A DNA stretch of 64,000 bases, taken from Anseranas semipalmata (Eukaryota > Chordata > Aves > Anseriformes > Anseranatidae). Below the pieces are notes generated by a model. That model had not been told where the DNA came from and searched no databases. It saw only the letters and a list, made by a program, of their open reading frames with translations. Below, in pieces: positions 38,508-52,700 of the stretch; position 1 is the stretch's first letter, and each line of letters begins with the position of its first letter. Both the position numbers and the translations under genes were made by a program. The stretch covers positions 573 to 64,572 of the forward strand of contig VXAA01005172.1 of NCBI GenBank assembly GCA_013399115.1, read 5' to 3'.

Positions 38508-39225
38508 TGGACACAAACAATTTGTAAGCACCCAGGAGATAAAAGGGAGATGAGTGACGTCCAGCTTGGGTCATTCAGAAATGAGGCATGTTAAACTAAT
38601 CCCAGTTCCTTTCCTGGCAGGAAGGAGGAGAGGAATAGTTGACGCCGTATTTTGGGGAGATTTTGGGAAGGGTTTGATGCAGTCCCACTTGACTTTCATA
38701 AAGTGATGTGGAGAAACAGCCTAGATAAAGCTACCGCCCACCTTACATAAACATGGGTGGGTGGCACCGCTTGTTCCCGGGGCACACGGTACCCAGCTCT
38801 CTGTGGTCAGAGCAGAGGGCTCTGCCAACCAGCGCTGTGCGGGGGGCCGACAGGGGTTGGTGTTCTTCAAAATCCTCATCAATGACCTGGATGAAAATCT
38901 GTGATTACCCCTGTCAGTGATGTGGTGCTGGGAGACGTGCTTCAGCACGTCGGGGGATAAGCTTCACAGTTTAAGATGATTGGAGCGGGTCTCGTCTGGG
39001 GCACTGTGCCTCAAGAGAGGACCCAAAGAGGGAAGAGTCGCCACATCTGTAAAACCAGACTTAGACGATAAGGGCTGGAAGGAAAGCACCAGAAGAGCTT
39101 GTCTGGAAGTGAAGCGGGGAGGTTTTTAAGACAGATGGGCAAGTGTTCCCCCCGGGAGTGGCCTGGGTAAACTGGATCCTGGCTTGGATCAGCCCGCAGG
39201 TTGAGATCCAGCCCCGCTGTGCTGG
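38508..39225 (+). mobile_element. CR1-type LINE fragment, decayed (RT region and 3' end)
   Basis: From memory of amniote CR1 consensus sequence, the fragment aligns end to end. It starts in the stretch resembling AACAATTTGTAAGCACC and passes through a reverse-transcriptase portion (FDAVPLDF, then FFKILINDLDE near 38863-38895). It then jumps to the 3' region (GAGGTTTTTAAGACAG, CTGGGTAAACTGGATCCTG). The reading frame shifts before FDAV, a stop follows LINDLDENL, and the catalytic FADD box is degraded to about VSDVV (38913 onwards), so it is dead. The middle of the element between the RT core and the tail appears deleted. No 8-bp terminal repeat is evident. Confidence 0.8.
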
Positions 39226-43180
<3,955 letters not shown>

Positions 43181-44650
43181 TAAAATCGCCACTGCTGGGG
43201 TACAAAATGCTGAGTGCCTGGATACTCCAGAGCACAAACAGGATGTGTTTGCACAGTCTGAATATCTTGGAGGGAAAAAGAGGGAGGGGGAAGGATTTAA
43301 ATCGCTGTTGTATGCCTGTTGCTTGCGGTTTGTGTAACAAATAGGTGCATAGGTGCAATTGCACATGACATAACAGCTAAGTTAGGAAGCGTAGCCCTGG
43401 GGACCTCTGTGTCACAACAACCACAATCTCTCATGCCCTGGCACTGGTCAGGCCACGTAAAAAATAATTCTGCTCATCTAGGGACAGCCTAGAGAGAGGT
43501 ACTGCCAGACTGGGGAAACGGTGAGATGTGTCCTATCTGCTGTGCGTGTGCTGGATAGTAAGCTGCAAGTAGAAATGTCTCAGGGAGAAGTCTTGCTGTT
43601 CATCAAATCCCTTCCACCAGCCTGCTAATGTAGGAAGGCTTTTAGGATGAACTGCACTTCTGCAGGGGCTTGACTGGCTTTTACTCACACATCCCCCATT
43701 CAGGCGTGCCCAAACAGAAATTTTGCTTGCAAACAGGAAGATGTATTGCTTCAGTGAGGTTATTATAGACAGGTCTTAGGTAGCAGCATTAGCATGTGTC
43801 TTTCAGAATAACAATTTGATGTCTGGCAGTCTTCTCAGGCCACACACCTAAGCTAGCCTGTCCTTTCACAGTTGCTCCTCTGTTGCTACTTTAACCAGCT
43901 CCCTATTTTTAAACAGTGGCTCCTTTGCCAGGTGCCTCTGCCATCCTCTGCCTTTCCTTTTTGCATTTCTGGATCAGAACAAGCCCACACAGAGAAACAC
44001 AGAGCCCTAGGGAAGTCAAGACCACTCTTTTTGCAGGAAGTAAAACTACTTGGTTTCACTGGAAATACAATAATTTCAGATTAAAGACCTGGTAAAGGCA
44101 AAGTCCTGTATGCCACTGAGTTTATCATGACTATTTTTAGGTAGCTATCAAATGACAGATGTATTACATACCCCAAACTCCTTATCTAAGGGGTGATAAT
44201 GAAAGCATTCACTGGAAGGGGTGCCAAAATCCTGCTGTGGTGTTACTGTATAAAGAGGTACTTTATTTCTCCCAATCGCAAAGAGGTATTTTGATTTCTT
44301 TGCATCTAGGGATTTTTCCCACAGGAACTCTAAATCCTGGAGACTTTTTCATCCCAAATGTAGTGATGATACAATAATGGAGTTCTTGTGAGCTTGCCGA
44401 GAACTAATGCTGATGGCTTTCAAACTGACTACATTAATCTGTTGATTACTCAGTGACTCAGCTCTCAGCAAGGCAACATATCTTGTCTCAGCTAAAAACC
44501 TATGTCCAGGAAAACAGAAACAAATCATTCTCCATGTCTGATAAACAGTCTGTGGCAGACAGCTTTAAATTGTAAATTTTCCTTTCTTTTTTTAATGCCT
44601 GAAGTCCTAATTCTAGGAGGGAAACTCAGCATTGCTTTAGTGCCAGGCCT
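43181..44650. other. First 1.5 kb of intron 3
   Basis: Non-coding, CpG-poor, with AT-rich parts at 44040-44600. No repeat or RNA gene was found. Confidence 0.5.
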
Positions 44651-44653
44651 GGC

Positions 44654-44667
44654 AAAGTAGGGGGCGC
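44654..44667 (+). promoter_or_regulatory. CTCF-like motif
   Basis: AAAGTAGGGGGCGC matches 12 of 14 positions of CCASYAGRKGGCRS; only the two leading C positions differ and the AGGGGGCGC core is exact. It lies about 100 bp before an antisense CR1 fragment and 1.5 kb after exon 3. Confidence 0.42.
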
Positions 44668-44770
44668 GGAGGGGGAGAGCTGTTACCAGGGCTGCCAGGA
44701 ATGGGAGGTGGAGAACTGGGCAGCACGAAATGTCACGCCCATTCATATTCCTATGGAAAAGGTGCTAAAG

Positions 44771-44865
44771 GTTCCCAGGATCATGCGGGAACTCAGGCTG
44801 GAAAGGACCTCAGAAGGCACCTGGCCCAAGCGCCTGCCCAGGCTGGGGTCTTCCACTTGCTTCTT
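44771..44865 (-). mobile_element. Antisense CR1 3'-end fragment
   Basis: The plus strand reads CAGGATCATGCGGGAACTCA, then GGCTGGAAAGGACCTCAGAA, then GGCACCTGGCCCAAG and CTGCCCAGGCTGGGG. This resembles the reverse complement of avian CR1 3' tails, which typically contain GGTTGGAAGGGACCTCAGGA and ATCATAGAAT. It is short and diverged, so boundaries are approximate. Confidence 0.6.
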
Positions 44866-45807
44866 TCTCTCAGTCAACCTCCACAGAAAGTTGCTGGTAT
44901 TAGTAGGAAATACTATTTATTTTAATCTTACAAAGAAGTGCATGGCTTCTGCTACCCTGCTTTTGTTATTAATACACAGCTGCTATAAAGAGAGGCCATT
45001 AAACGGGCGATTTGTTGAGTATTATGCTACATAGTTCATCCCTTTTCAAGCAAAGCTTTTCTATTTTAAAAGTCGTTCCACAGCCAAGGGTTTCCAATGC
45101 AAATCTTTCTGTGGGGGATTTTCCCTGCTCATCACTTAAGCCCCCAGGAGAATAGACCTCAGCAGAGGGGAGCTGGTGCTGGGGCTGCTCCGACCCTGGT
45201 TCAGCAGCAGGGAAGGAAGGGGCATGGGCCAAGGGCAGGTTTGCTCCAGGCACTGCTTAGCTCTTACAGCTTCCCCCACCCAGACGTCCCGGAGGTCTGT
45301 CTCCTCCTTTAGTCCTTCAGAATGGCACCCCGACAGTGTTCGGAGCAAGAAAAAAACAGCCTCTCCCTCCCCTACGTAATAAGTGTGAATCGGATGATTT
45401 GTGCTTTTGTTACTGAGGTGAAATAACCAAATCCTCTCACACTCTTCTCCTTTTTCTGCTGCCCTTAATTATACCTCCAGTATTGAGTCTAATGGGAGTG
45501 AAAGGCTGGGGGAGGAGTCCAGGCTAAATCTCTTTGCTTCTGTCAGGCAAAGGGCGATCAAGATAGGAAATACGAGCTAAAAAGACCAAATTAATCAGAA
45601 AAAGCAGACACTCCAGGTCTCGCTGACCCGCTTTGCCAATAAGGGCCTGTCCCCAGGTTAGGAACAAAACAGCCTGTGAGTAGGATTTCACTTCTACACG
45701 TGGTCCTCGCTCTCGGGATCAGGCTTTATTTCAGCTCTCCTGTCTGCTGTCGGTCAGCAGGCAGCACCCAGCTCCCTGTCCCTTACCCTGCGCAGGCAGA
45801 CAGGAGC

Positions 45808-45861
45808 TCATCCTGCCATCTCGTGTCATCCTGCCATCTCGTGTCATCCTGCCATCTCGTG
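45808..45861. repeat. 18-bp minisatellite, three exact copies
   Basis: TCATCCTGCCATCTCGTG is repeated three times without mismatch at 45808, 45826 and 45844. Exact identity suggests recent expansion, so copy number may vary between individuals. Confidence 0.95.
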
Positions 45862-46439
45862 TCGCGTTGTCACCGGCGTGCAGCCCAGGAGGTCGGTCTG
45901 AAACTCCGGAAAAGCCGCTTCAGGGCAGTGCCACAAATCTTCCACGTGTCGCGGGCGTGCAGGGGAAGAGCAGAGCAGTCCCTGACGGGACAGGAGGGCT
46001 GGAGGTGTTCCTCAGCTTCAGGGCTACCGGCGCCCGGTTCTGGCTGAAATAGGCGGAAATAGGCTGAAATTGTTCAGTAATTACTCAGCAGGGAATCCCG
46101 GTATCGGTCGCGTGGATCAGATACAAATACCTGAGGTGGTGGCAGGCGCACAGGGTCCAGGGTTTGGGAGGTGGCAGGAAATGGCCTTAAAATTGAATTT
46201 TTATTTCCCAATGGGAGTCTGGAAATGTCTCTGCGTCAGCTATGAAAGTGTAAACTAAAAAGCGGCTAAAGTGTTAAAAATAGGGGATTTTTTTCTTTCA
46301 GGCTTTGTAGCAAAATGTGTCTGCGACGGCCTTATGTTTTATACAATGTACAACTCCTATACTGTGGAGCTAAAGAAAGATACATACGTGTGACATTTTA
46401 AAATACGGGTTAGTAACGTGAAAACCGAAGTGGCTGGGT

Positions 46440-46670
46440 TTTAATCCGTTTCACGTAACTGCGCAGGCTGGCGGGGGGCCGCGTGCTGCACTTGCACCCA
46501 GCCGGCTCTCAGCCAGCTGGGCTCGGAGCAGGGAGCGGTGCCTGTCGCCGATTCCAGGAGCTGCCCGCTTCCTCTCGCCCCTTCCAGGCAGCGGCAGGAC
46601 CGAGGGACACGGCCACGCAGCCGCTGTCGCTGCTGCCTCCTCGTTCGAACGAAGCAGCGCGTGGGAGAGA
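46440..46670. other. CpG-rich segment in intron 3
   Basis: Short island (GGCGGGGGGCCGCGTGC, CGTTCGAACGAAGC). The latter contains TTCGAA inside a 10-bp palindrome. No exon was recognised. Confidence 0.42.
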
Positions 46671-46687
46671 CCCTCTTTCGTAAAACC

Positions 46688-46731
46688 TGCTCCTCTTTAA
46701 GGCTTTTTCTGCTCCTCTTTAAGGCTTTTTC
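46688..46731. repeat. 22-bp direct tandem duplication
   Basis: Two exact 22-bp copies start at 46688 and 46710. Each begins TGCTCCTCTTTAAGG and ends CTTTTTC, and a third partial TGCT follows. Confidence 0.92.
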
Positions 46732-47707
46732 TGCTTGTCAGCTCAAGACATTTGCGGATTTTACTCCATTTCAGGCCGGTGTCTGTTTAGACCAGCTGTC
46801 TCCTACCGCGTTCTCCCAAACCAAGCCCTGTGAGAAGGCAGAAGCCCATAGCTTTGGGGTGGGCAGCCCCCTCCTGCTGGCTGCCAGCTGGAGGGGCCCG
46901 AGGGATGGAGGCGGCATTCCCGGTGCCTGCAGGGAGGATGCGGCCGCCCCTTGCTGCATCCCTTGCAGCCGGCATGCCCATGACCACTCCTGCTGTACTG
47001 GGTCTGATGGGTTCACCACTGTAACAGCACCAGGCAAATGTCTCAGCCTGTCCTTCGCTAACGTGTAAAGATCTGTCAGGCTCTTCCATTAAGACCAAAA
47101 CCAGCTTTCTCGCCCACCCCCTCTTTGTCCCTCCACGAGGTACATTTCTGTTACCATCACGCACGTTTTTGAGCAGTGGAGGCAAACAAAAGTGAGGGCA
47201 TTTCTGGAGAGGTGGGAAAAATGAAATGAAAAGGAAAGCACTTGTTATTTCCAGAGCCTGCCTTGTTGCCGGGGAGATGGTTGGCTCATTCCAGAAAGGC
47301 TTGTTGTTGTTGGCTGAGATGGCCCATGTATTGGGAATCACTGCTGCAAAATGAGGCAGGGGGGAGAAGAGAGCACAAAGAACAAGGGGAGCCCAGTGCA
47401 AGCTCTGCTGGAGGCTCTGTAGCCGAAAGCTCCGTCTTCCATATCCCACTAATGTATTTTCCTCCTTTGCCACCTTCCAGTCCCTTGAGCCCCTGAAAAT
47501 ACAAAATCTTGCCCTGGTAACTGATCACAGTAAAGTAATAGCGGAGTATGAAGACAGTTTATGATAGCCCTTTGCACCAACTAGAAGAGCCTGAAGCCGT
47601 CTACTTCCATGGCTTCCCTCTGCCTCTTATGGAGAGCCGAACCCACTCATCGCCGCAGGGAGCCCAGCCAAGCCGGCGGAGACACGTGGCTGGACCCAGG
47701 AGACCTC

Positions 47708-47726
47708 GCTTTGCTTTGCTTTGCTG
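47708..47726. repeat. (GCTTT)3 microsatellite
   Basis: Three GCTTT units followed by GCTG. Short simple repeat. Confidence 0.85.
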
Positions 47727-48887
47727 CAGCAGCACAGCTTGGCTCCGCGCTGCTGCCAGGCTGAGTCGTGGTCAGCCAGTCAGTAATATATGATGATCTT
47801 CATATAGCAAGAAAGATCGCCCCAGAACCGGTGTCTGTTTCTCTGTAGTCATGCTACTAATAGATAGCATTTAGAGTGGAGACAAAATAAGCTTGTATCA
47901 GGGCTGTAAACACATCACGGGGCGCTCTCGCAGACAGAATTTGGCCTATAAGAGCCCTGCAATTAAATAAGTAGGTTGTAGAGCTGGAGGTTGCCAGGTC
48001 TTCATGTAGAGTTTGCTTAGGCTAAGTTTGTCAATCTGTCCTCCCTTCCAACCTGGGTAATCACAATAGAAAACTGGCAATTCATTTAAGGCTAAAATGT
48101 GACCTTAGATCTGGCACCGCCCGGATTACCGCTATTTATAGGGCAGCGGTAGTAGCAATGAACGATAGGCAGGATCCCAGTCTGCCACAGACACGCAACG
48201 GTGCTTGTGAGCAGGAAGAAACGCAGAGTTGGTGAAGGAGAGAGATGATACCAGCCCCGAGGAAAAGGGGAGGGATGGGGACTTGGATAGAAATAGCCTG
48301 GGAGATGTAATGGCAGTGGAAACAGCTTGGCGCTCTGGGCAAGCGACCAGAGAAACTGCTGCACCCAGAAGCAGTATCAGCTAACCCTTCTCCATCAGAG
48401 CTCTAAAACCCAAAATTTCCTTGCCCCTTTTCTTCCCCAGCGTGGCCTAGCAAACATTTTTAGTTAAAATTCCTAAAGAGCAAGAAAAGGCCTGGTGAAA
48501 TGGAGCCGAAAGGAGGCAGGGGCGGGTGGCAGTCGCGTAGCGGGTTGGAAGCGTGCGTCGTGCGGAAGGTGCCACCTTGCCGAGCGTTCGATGTGCCAGC
48601 GTGATGTTTTTCACGTTGGTCCTGCTTCAGCACAATAGCTGTCGTGTTGTCATGGCAATGTGTTAGTCCTCACTCAAAAGTAAACACTGTCTCTGCTTTT
48701 TGGAGTCTGCCTGGCGCTGTGGGCTGGTGCAGTGGTGGTGAACGGGCAGCGGTCAGGGGACGGGATGTGACAGATGTTCACCTCTTCCACCAGTCCCTCT
48801 GCACAGTCAGCAACCTGCTCCTAAGAAACATATTTATAGGGGAAAAAAGTATTTTGATCCACTTCAGCATCCCGTCTAAGTGAGCCA

Positions 48888-48914
48888 GATGAGAAGAATG
48901 AGAAGGATGAGAAT
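48888..48914. repeat. 9-bp purine-rich repeat, three imperfect copies
   Basis: GATGAGAAG, AATGAGAAG and GATGAGAAT lie head to tail. Each copy differs by one base from the first. Confidence 0.85.
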
Positions 48915-49216
48915 CACACCTCAGAATGCTTTTCAGATCTGTTTCTTCGGTGAGCACTTGGCATCAGCCTGGCACTGTACATTGGTGAAGCTTGTCTTCC
49001 ATGCTGCCTTCCCAGTTCTGAGATTAGCTTTATGGCTCATGCTATAAGACCAGTGACCAGAACAGATGCCATCAATTAAAAATAGCCCTTTAATTTTCTT
49101 TTGAAGAAAAACGGAGGGAAAGAGATGTCTCAGGGGATCGCTGATAAGAAAGAGACCACAGTTGTCTAGCTCCAACTCCAGCCTCTAGATTGAATTTAAT
49201 CACATCTTTCACCACC

Positions 49217-49325
49217 TAAAGAGGGTTTTAAAGAAGATGGGGCCTGAGTCTTCGCAGAGATACACAGTGAGATAGTGAGAGGACAAGGCAGTGGTCACAG
49301 ATGCCAGGAAGGGGAATTCTGACCG
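49217..49325 (+). mobile_element. CR1 LINE 3' fragment
   Basis: The run AGAGGGTTTTAAAGAAGATG, then GGGCCTGAGTCTTCGCAGAG, ATACACAGTGA, AGAGGACAAGGCAG and GGAATTCTGACCGGACACAGG follows the order of a well-known avian CR1 3' segment (AGAAGATGGAGCC, CTCTTCTCAGAG, CACAGTGA, AGGACAAGAGGC, AAATTCCGACTGG). A small duplication (GATAGTGAGAGG) breaks it. Similarity stops near 49325, well before the usual CR1 tail. Confidence 0.78.
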
Positions 49326-51289
49326 GACACAGGCTCAGATGCATAGTGCTTCCCCAGTTCTGTCCGTGCCATCAGAAGAGGTCAGGACGACCTGCTCGTG
49401 AAGGGCCACCCAGCCCTTTGGGAACTAAAATGTGGAGGGATAAGAGTGGCCTGAGGACATTTGTGTGGGGGAGTGAAAATAGGAAATACCCAAAAGGTGG
49501 TTTTTAAGTTACAGGTATTGCCCTCCTCTTCAGCTAGCAACCAGGAGAAAACATTCAGATAAAGTCACCTGGCGTTGTGGTGGAAAGCACAACGTCTTCA
49601 GGTGCAAACCCATCTTTGGAGCTCTTTTTTTTTTTTTTTTTCCTGGTGCTTCTGCTTTCAGCTGCCATTTTAGGCTTGATTTCTGGGTAATGAAGAACGC
49701 TGGCACTCCAGCGAGTGCACTTGGGAAGGATCCCCGTGTCCCCCAGCACTGTACAGCATCCCTGTTCACCCGTGAAGCTGCAGAACCCACGCTGCAGGGA
49801 GGTTTGTCTTTCCTGTTCCTTGCTTGCAGGCTCTCTCTTTGCACTGAGAGGGTGAGGTGTTTTTCCCCCACGAGCTTTATGTGTTTGATAGGGTTTCTTT
49901 GGATGATGCAGGGAGTATTTTTAGTTTGAAAAGAAGAAAAAAAAAAACTGTTCCCTTGGAAGAAGGGCTGCCAGCCTTCCCTTGTGAGATTTGTTATTCA
50001 AATGCAGCCGCAGTTAGCGCTGCCACTGAGGTTGTGTGACAGGGAAGCACTAGTCCCACAGGAGAGAGCGAAGGAGCCGCGGGACCGTGACACCAGCACT
50101 GAACTAACGAGCAGCGTGGTGCTGCTTTCCATTACCACAAGATCCTGGTGGAAGATGACTTCTTTGGGAACCCCTGGAAAGGGCCAGAACGGGACAACAC
50201 AAAAGAAGAGTCGTTCAAAAAAGATTTGGCAGAGAAGCAAGCTGGAGCAGAGCCCTTGGGAGGGTGGAAACGTCCTCGCTGCCTGCCAGGGGCTTGCTTA
50301 CAGCTCCTGGGCCCTGGCGCTGCCTCAGGAGCCTCCCCCACAGGCCCGGAGGGGCTGAGGTTAGGGCAGGGAGAGGCCGCAGCTTGTGTGCGCAATTTGG
50401 GGGCCCGAAGCCACTATGAGACAAGTGGAAGCATTTGCCTGTGTGATTCCTCCGCGGCCTCCACACAGCTCTTCTCAGCACAGCCCCCTGGGGCTGCCCC
50501 GAGGGCGGCACGGCCTGGCCAGGCTGCGTTTCGCCCCGTCCAGCATGGCTCCTGCAGAGCAGGCAGCGGTAGCCTTGCCCTGGTTAGTGTCTGGTGTCAG
50601 TGAGCACCGTGAGATGCTGTTTGTCCTTCTCTAGAGCCTTTCTGTCCATAAAGGGATAGAGAGATCTGCACGCCAGAACAACAAATACGTGTCGCTATTT
50701 TATGTACGGCACAGCTGAGGCACTGAGGTTAAACACGCACCACAGTAGAAGTTTTGAAGATGCTTACGTCTCTCTGCCCCTGTGTGTGATGAGGCACTTG
50801 CTAAAATGCTTCCAGGAACGTCACCCCTGTGTTTGGGGTTCACAAAAAAGTTCAGGCTGCATCTGGCTATGGCCTCCGCCCGCCCCACGCAGGCAGGGTG
50901 CTCCCTTCAGGTGTGTTTGCAAGTCACTTCTCCCAGCAGCAATCTCAGATAACTGCGAACTACTCAGCACATTTCAAATGCATGTCAGTTATTAAGTGGA
51001 TTTATTTCCATCTCTTCTGGGAAGTGTTGGGAAGCGCTGCTGAGTCACGCTGCTTACTCACCGGTTTTAGAGCACCATTTAAAATATTTGTTTTCCAAAT
51101 GCTTTCTATGATGTTCCTATTATTTGAATGTCTCCACATGTAAAATGAAAACATTTATACAGGGCATCCCTGGCCTTTAGCAGATCTCTGGTGCGTAACT
51201 CACAAAAAGGCATAAAACAAATGTCTTGGGAAGGGACCTCTCCCTCGGCTCTGCCGTTTGATGTTTATTCAGGGATCGCAGTGAGGGAT
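49326..51289. other. Intronic stretch with no gene
   Basis: Mixed sequence containing the T17 tract. 50270-50560 is GC-rich. No coding exon or RNA gene was recognised. Confidence 0.5.
49625..49641. repeat. T17 homopolymer
   Basis: Seventeen T residues, the longest mononucleotide run in the window. It could be the complement of a poly-A tail, but no retroposed gene body is recognisable upstream or downstream. Confidence 0.92.
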
Positions 51290-52060
51290 AGCACAGGCTT
51301 TGCGCCGAAACAGCTTGGGGCTTCTCAGCAGCGCAGGCAGGCTGGGCTTGGGACCGGAGGGGAAAGGAGGAGGGAGTAGAGCCGGGGCAGCCGCCCCGCT
51401 GCGCCCGGAGGAGGGATGGGGCAGCACCGGGTCCTCCCGCGGTAACCCCGGGCATCCTGCCCCTTCCGTGCTGGGGGAGGTCGGGCACGGCACCCTGTCC
51501 CGTCCCCTTTTGTGTCCCCAGGCGGCCCAGCCGAGCCAGGAGCCGAGCTGGCCGTGGCTCTCCCCGTGCAAGTCCCTGCTCCGGCCCCGAGGAAGGCAGA
51601 GCTGTCACTCCCATCTCGTCCTCCCAGGCCTGCTGGGTGCCTGCCCCCTCGGCCAGGCGTGGGGAGACCTCGGTGACAGCCCAGTCCCTTCGCACTCTGA
51701 GATTAACCCGGACGGGTGGGCAGAGCGGAGTGGAAGAGCCATCTCATGGCCTGTGGCTGTGAGATCCCATCCTTCCAAAACGGGAAACTTTGCCGAACCG
51801 TTGAGGCAAAGAGACAGGAGCTCCCAGCCGGTGCTCTGCCCTTGAGCACGCAGGAAATTAAAATGTGCATCCTCTGCATCCGTGCCCCTCGCCACCCTGC
51901 GAGGGGAAAGCTGTCCCTGCAGGGCGAGCAGCTGCTCCCTGCAGCCCGGCCGAGGCAGCGGGGCCGGGGCTCGCACGGCCACCGCGGGGACGGCTGCTGT
52001 CCCCTGGCAGGAGGCGATGGGACCTCAAACTGCACCGCGTTCCTCTCGTGGAGGGCGGAG
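51290..52060. promoter_or_regulatory. Intragenic CpG island in intron 3
   Basis: GC-rich, CpG-dense sequence (GAGCCGGGGCAGCCGCCCCG, GCGGGGCCGGGGCTCGCACGG). Frames of 100-180 codons are open on both strands, the expected effect of composition. With 52540-52700 it forms the main GC-rich zone of intron 3. Confidence 0.48.
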
Positions 52061-52539
52061 GATGAGATGTGCAGGGTCTGCCACACGAGGGGTTTATTAC
52101 CTGCATACGGGTTTTACTGAGGCTGTTCATCAGTATTGTGTACATTGGTAAGAACTGATTAAAGATACCGTACGGAGCTCACTTAACAGCTATCATTACT
52201 GCTTTGACACGAGCCTCATCTGCTGAGTGAAGCGTGAAGAGTTCTAGCCAGGTAGAAGGGAACAGGATCCACACAGCTCCCAAATACGCCGTTCACCCAG
52301 TCGGGACCAACTCGGCAAGAGACAAGGCAGGAGTTCCCCGTGTTCCGTTCAAAGGAAGGGAAGGATCAGGCTCCAGATGCAGATCAGAACCAACAAAGCC
52401 TCCAGAGCTGCTGTGAAACACCGTCATTTTGCACCCGTGGCGGTGTTTAACCTTGTGGCCAAAGACAGAGATAGCAACTGTGCAGAAAAAGGCACAGGAG
52501 GCAGGAATCAGCCCGTGTCAGGTTTTTTGATAGCTAGTG

Positions 52540-52700
52540 GCTGGGGGCTGAGGACGCCCCATCCTTCCGCAGCGAGATCTGCATCTGCAGCGCTCGGGGC
52601 GACGCCGCGCATCCCAGCGTCCCAGCCGCTCGGGAGCTGATGCTGGCAGCGCCTTACAGCAACGGAAAGTCGCACCCACCGGCTTTAAAGAGATTTCCTC
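52540..52700. other. Short CpG cluster
   Basis: Contains GCGCTCGGGGCGACGCCGCG. It is followed by an AT-rich block at 52740-52920 with TATTTATAATTAACTC, another CpG/AT pairing. Confidence 0.4.

Larger units (their letters stand above)
46732..49216. other. Intronic stretch with no gene
   Basis: Mixed composition, with a CpG cluster at 48530-48600 and a three-unit 9-bp purine repeat at 48888-48914. The 228-codon minus-strand frame (46787-47473) resembles no known protein. Confidence 0.5.

Noticed and set aside
38908..38935. GATGTGGTGCTG stretch as GNAO1 exon 4 (CDVV)
   Set aside because: It lies upstream of exon 3, inside the CR1 fragment, and lacks the adjoining exon 4 codons and splice sites.
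46787..47473. 228-codon minus-strand open frame
   Set aside because: No family resemblance and no splice or promoter context; it spans sequence of mixed composition.
49625..49641. T17 run as the tail of a retroposed pseudogene
   Set aside because: No gene-like body or target-site duplication was recognised on either side.
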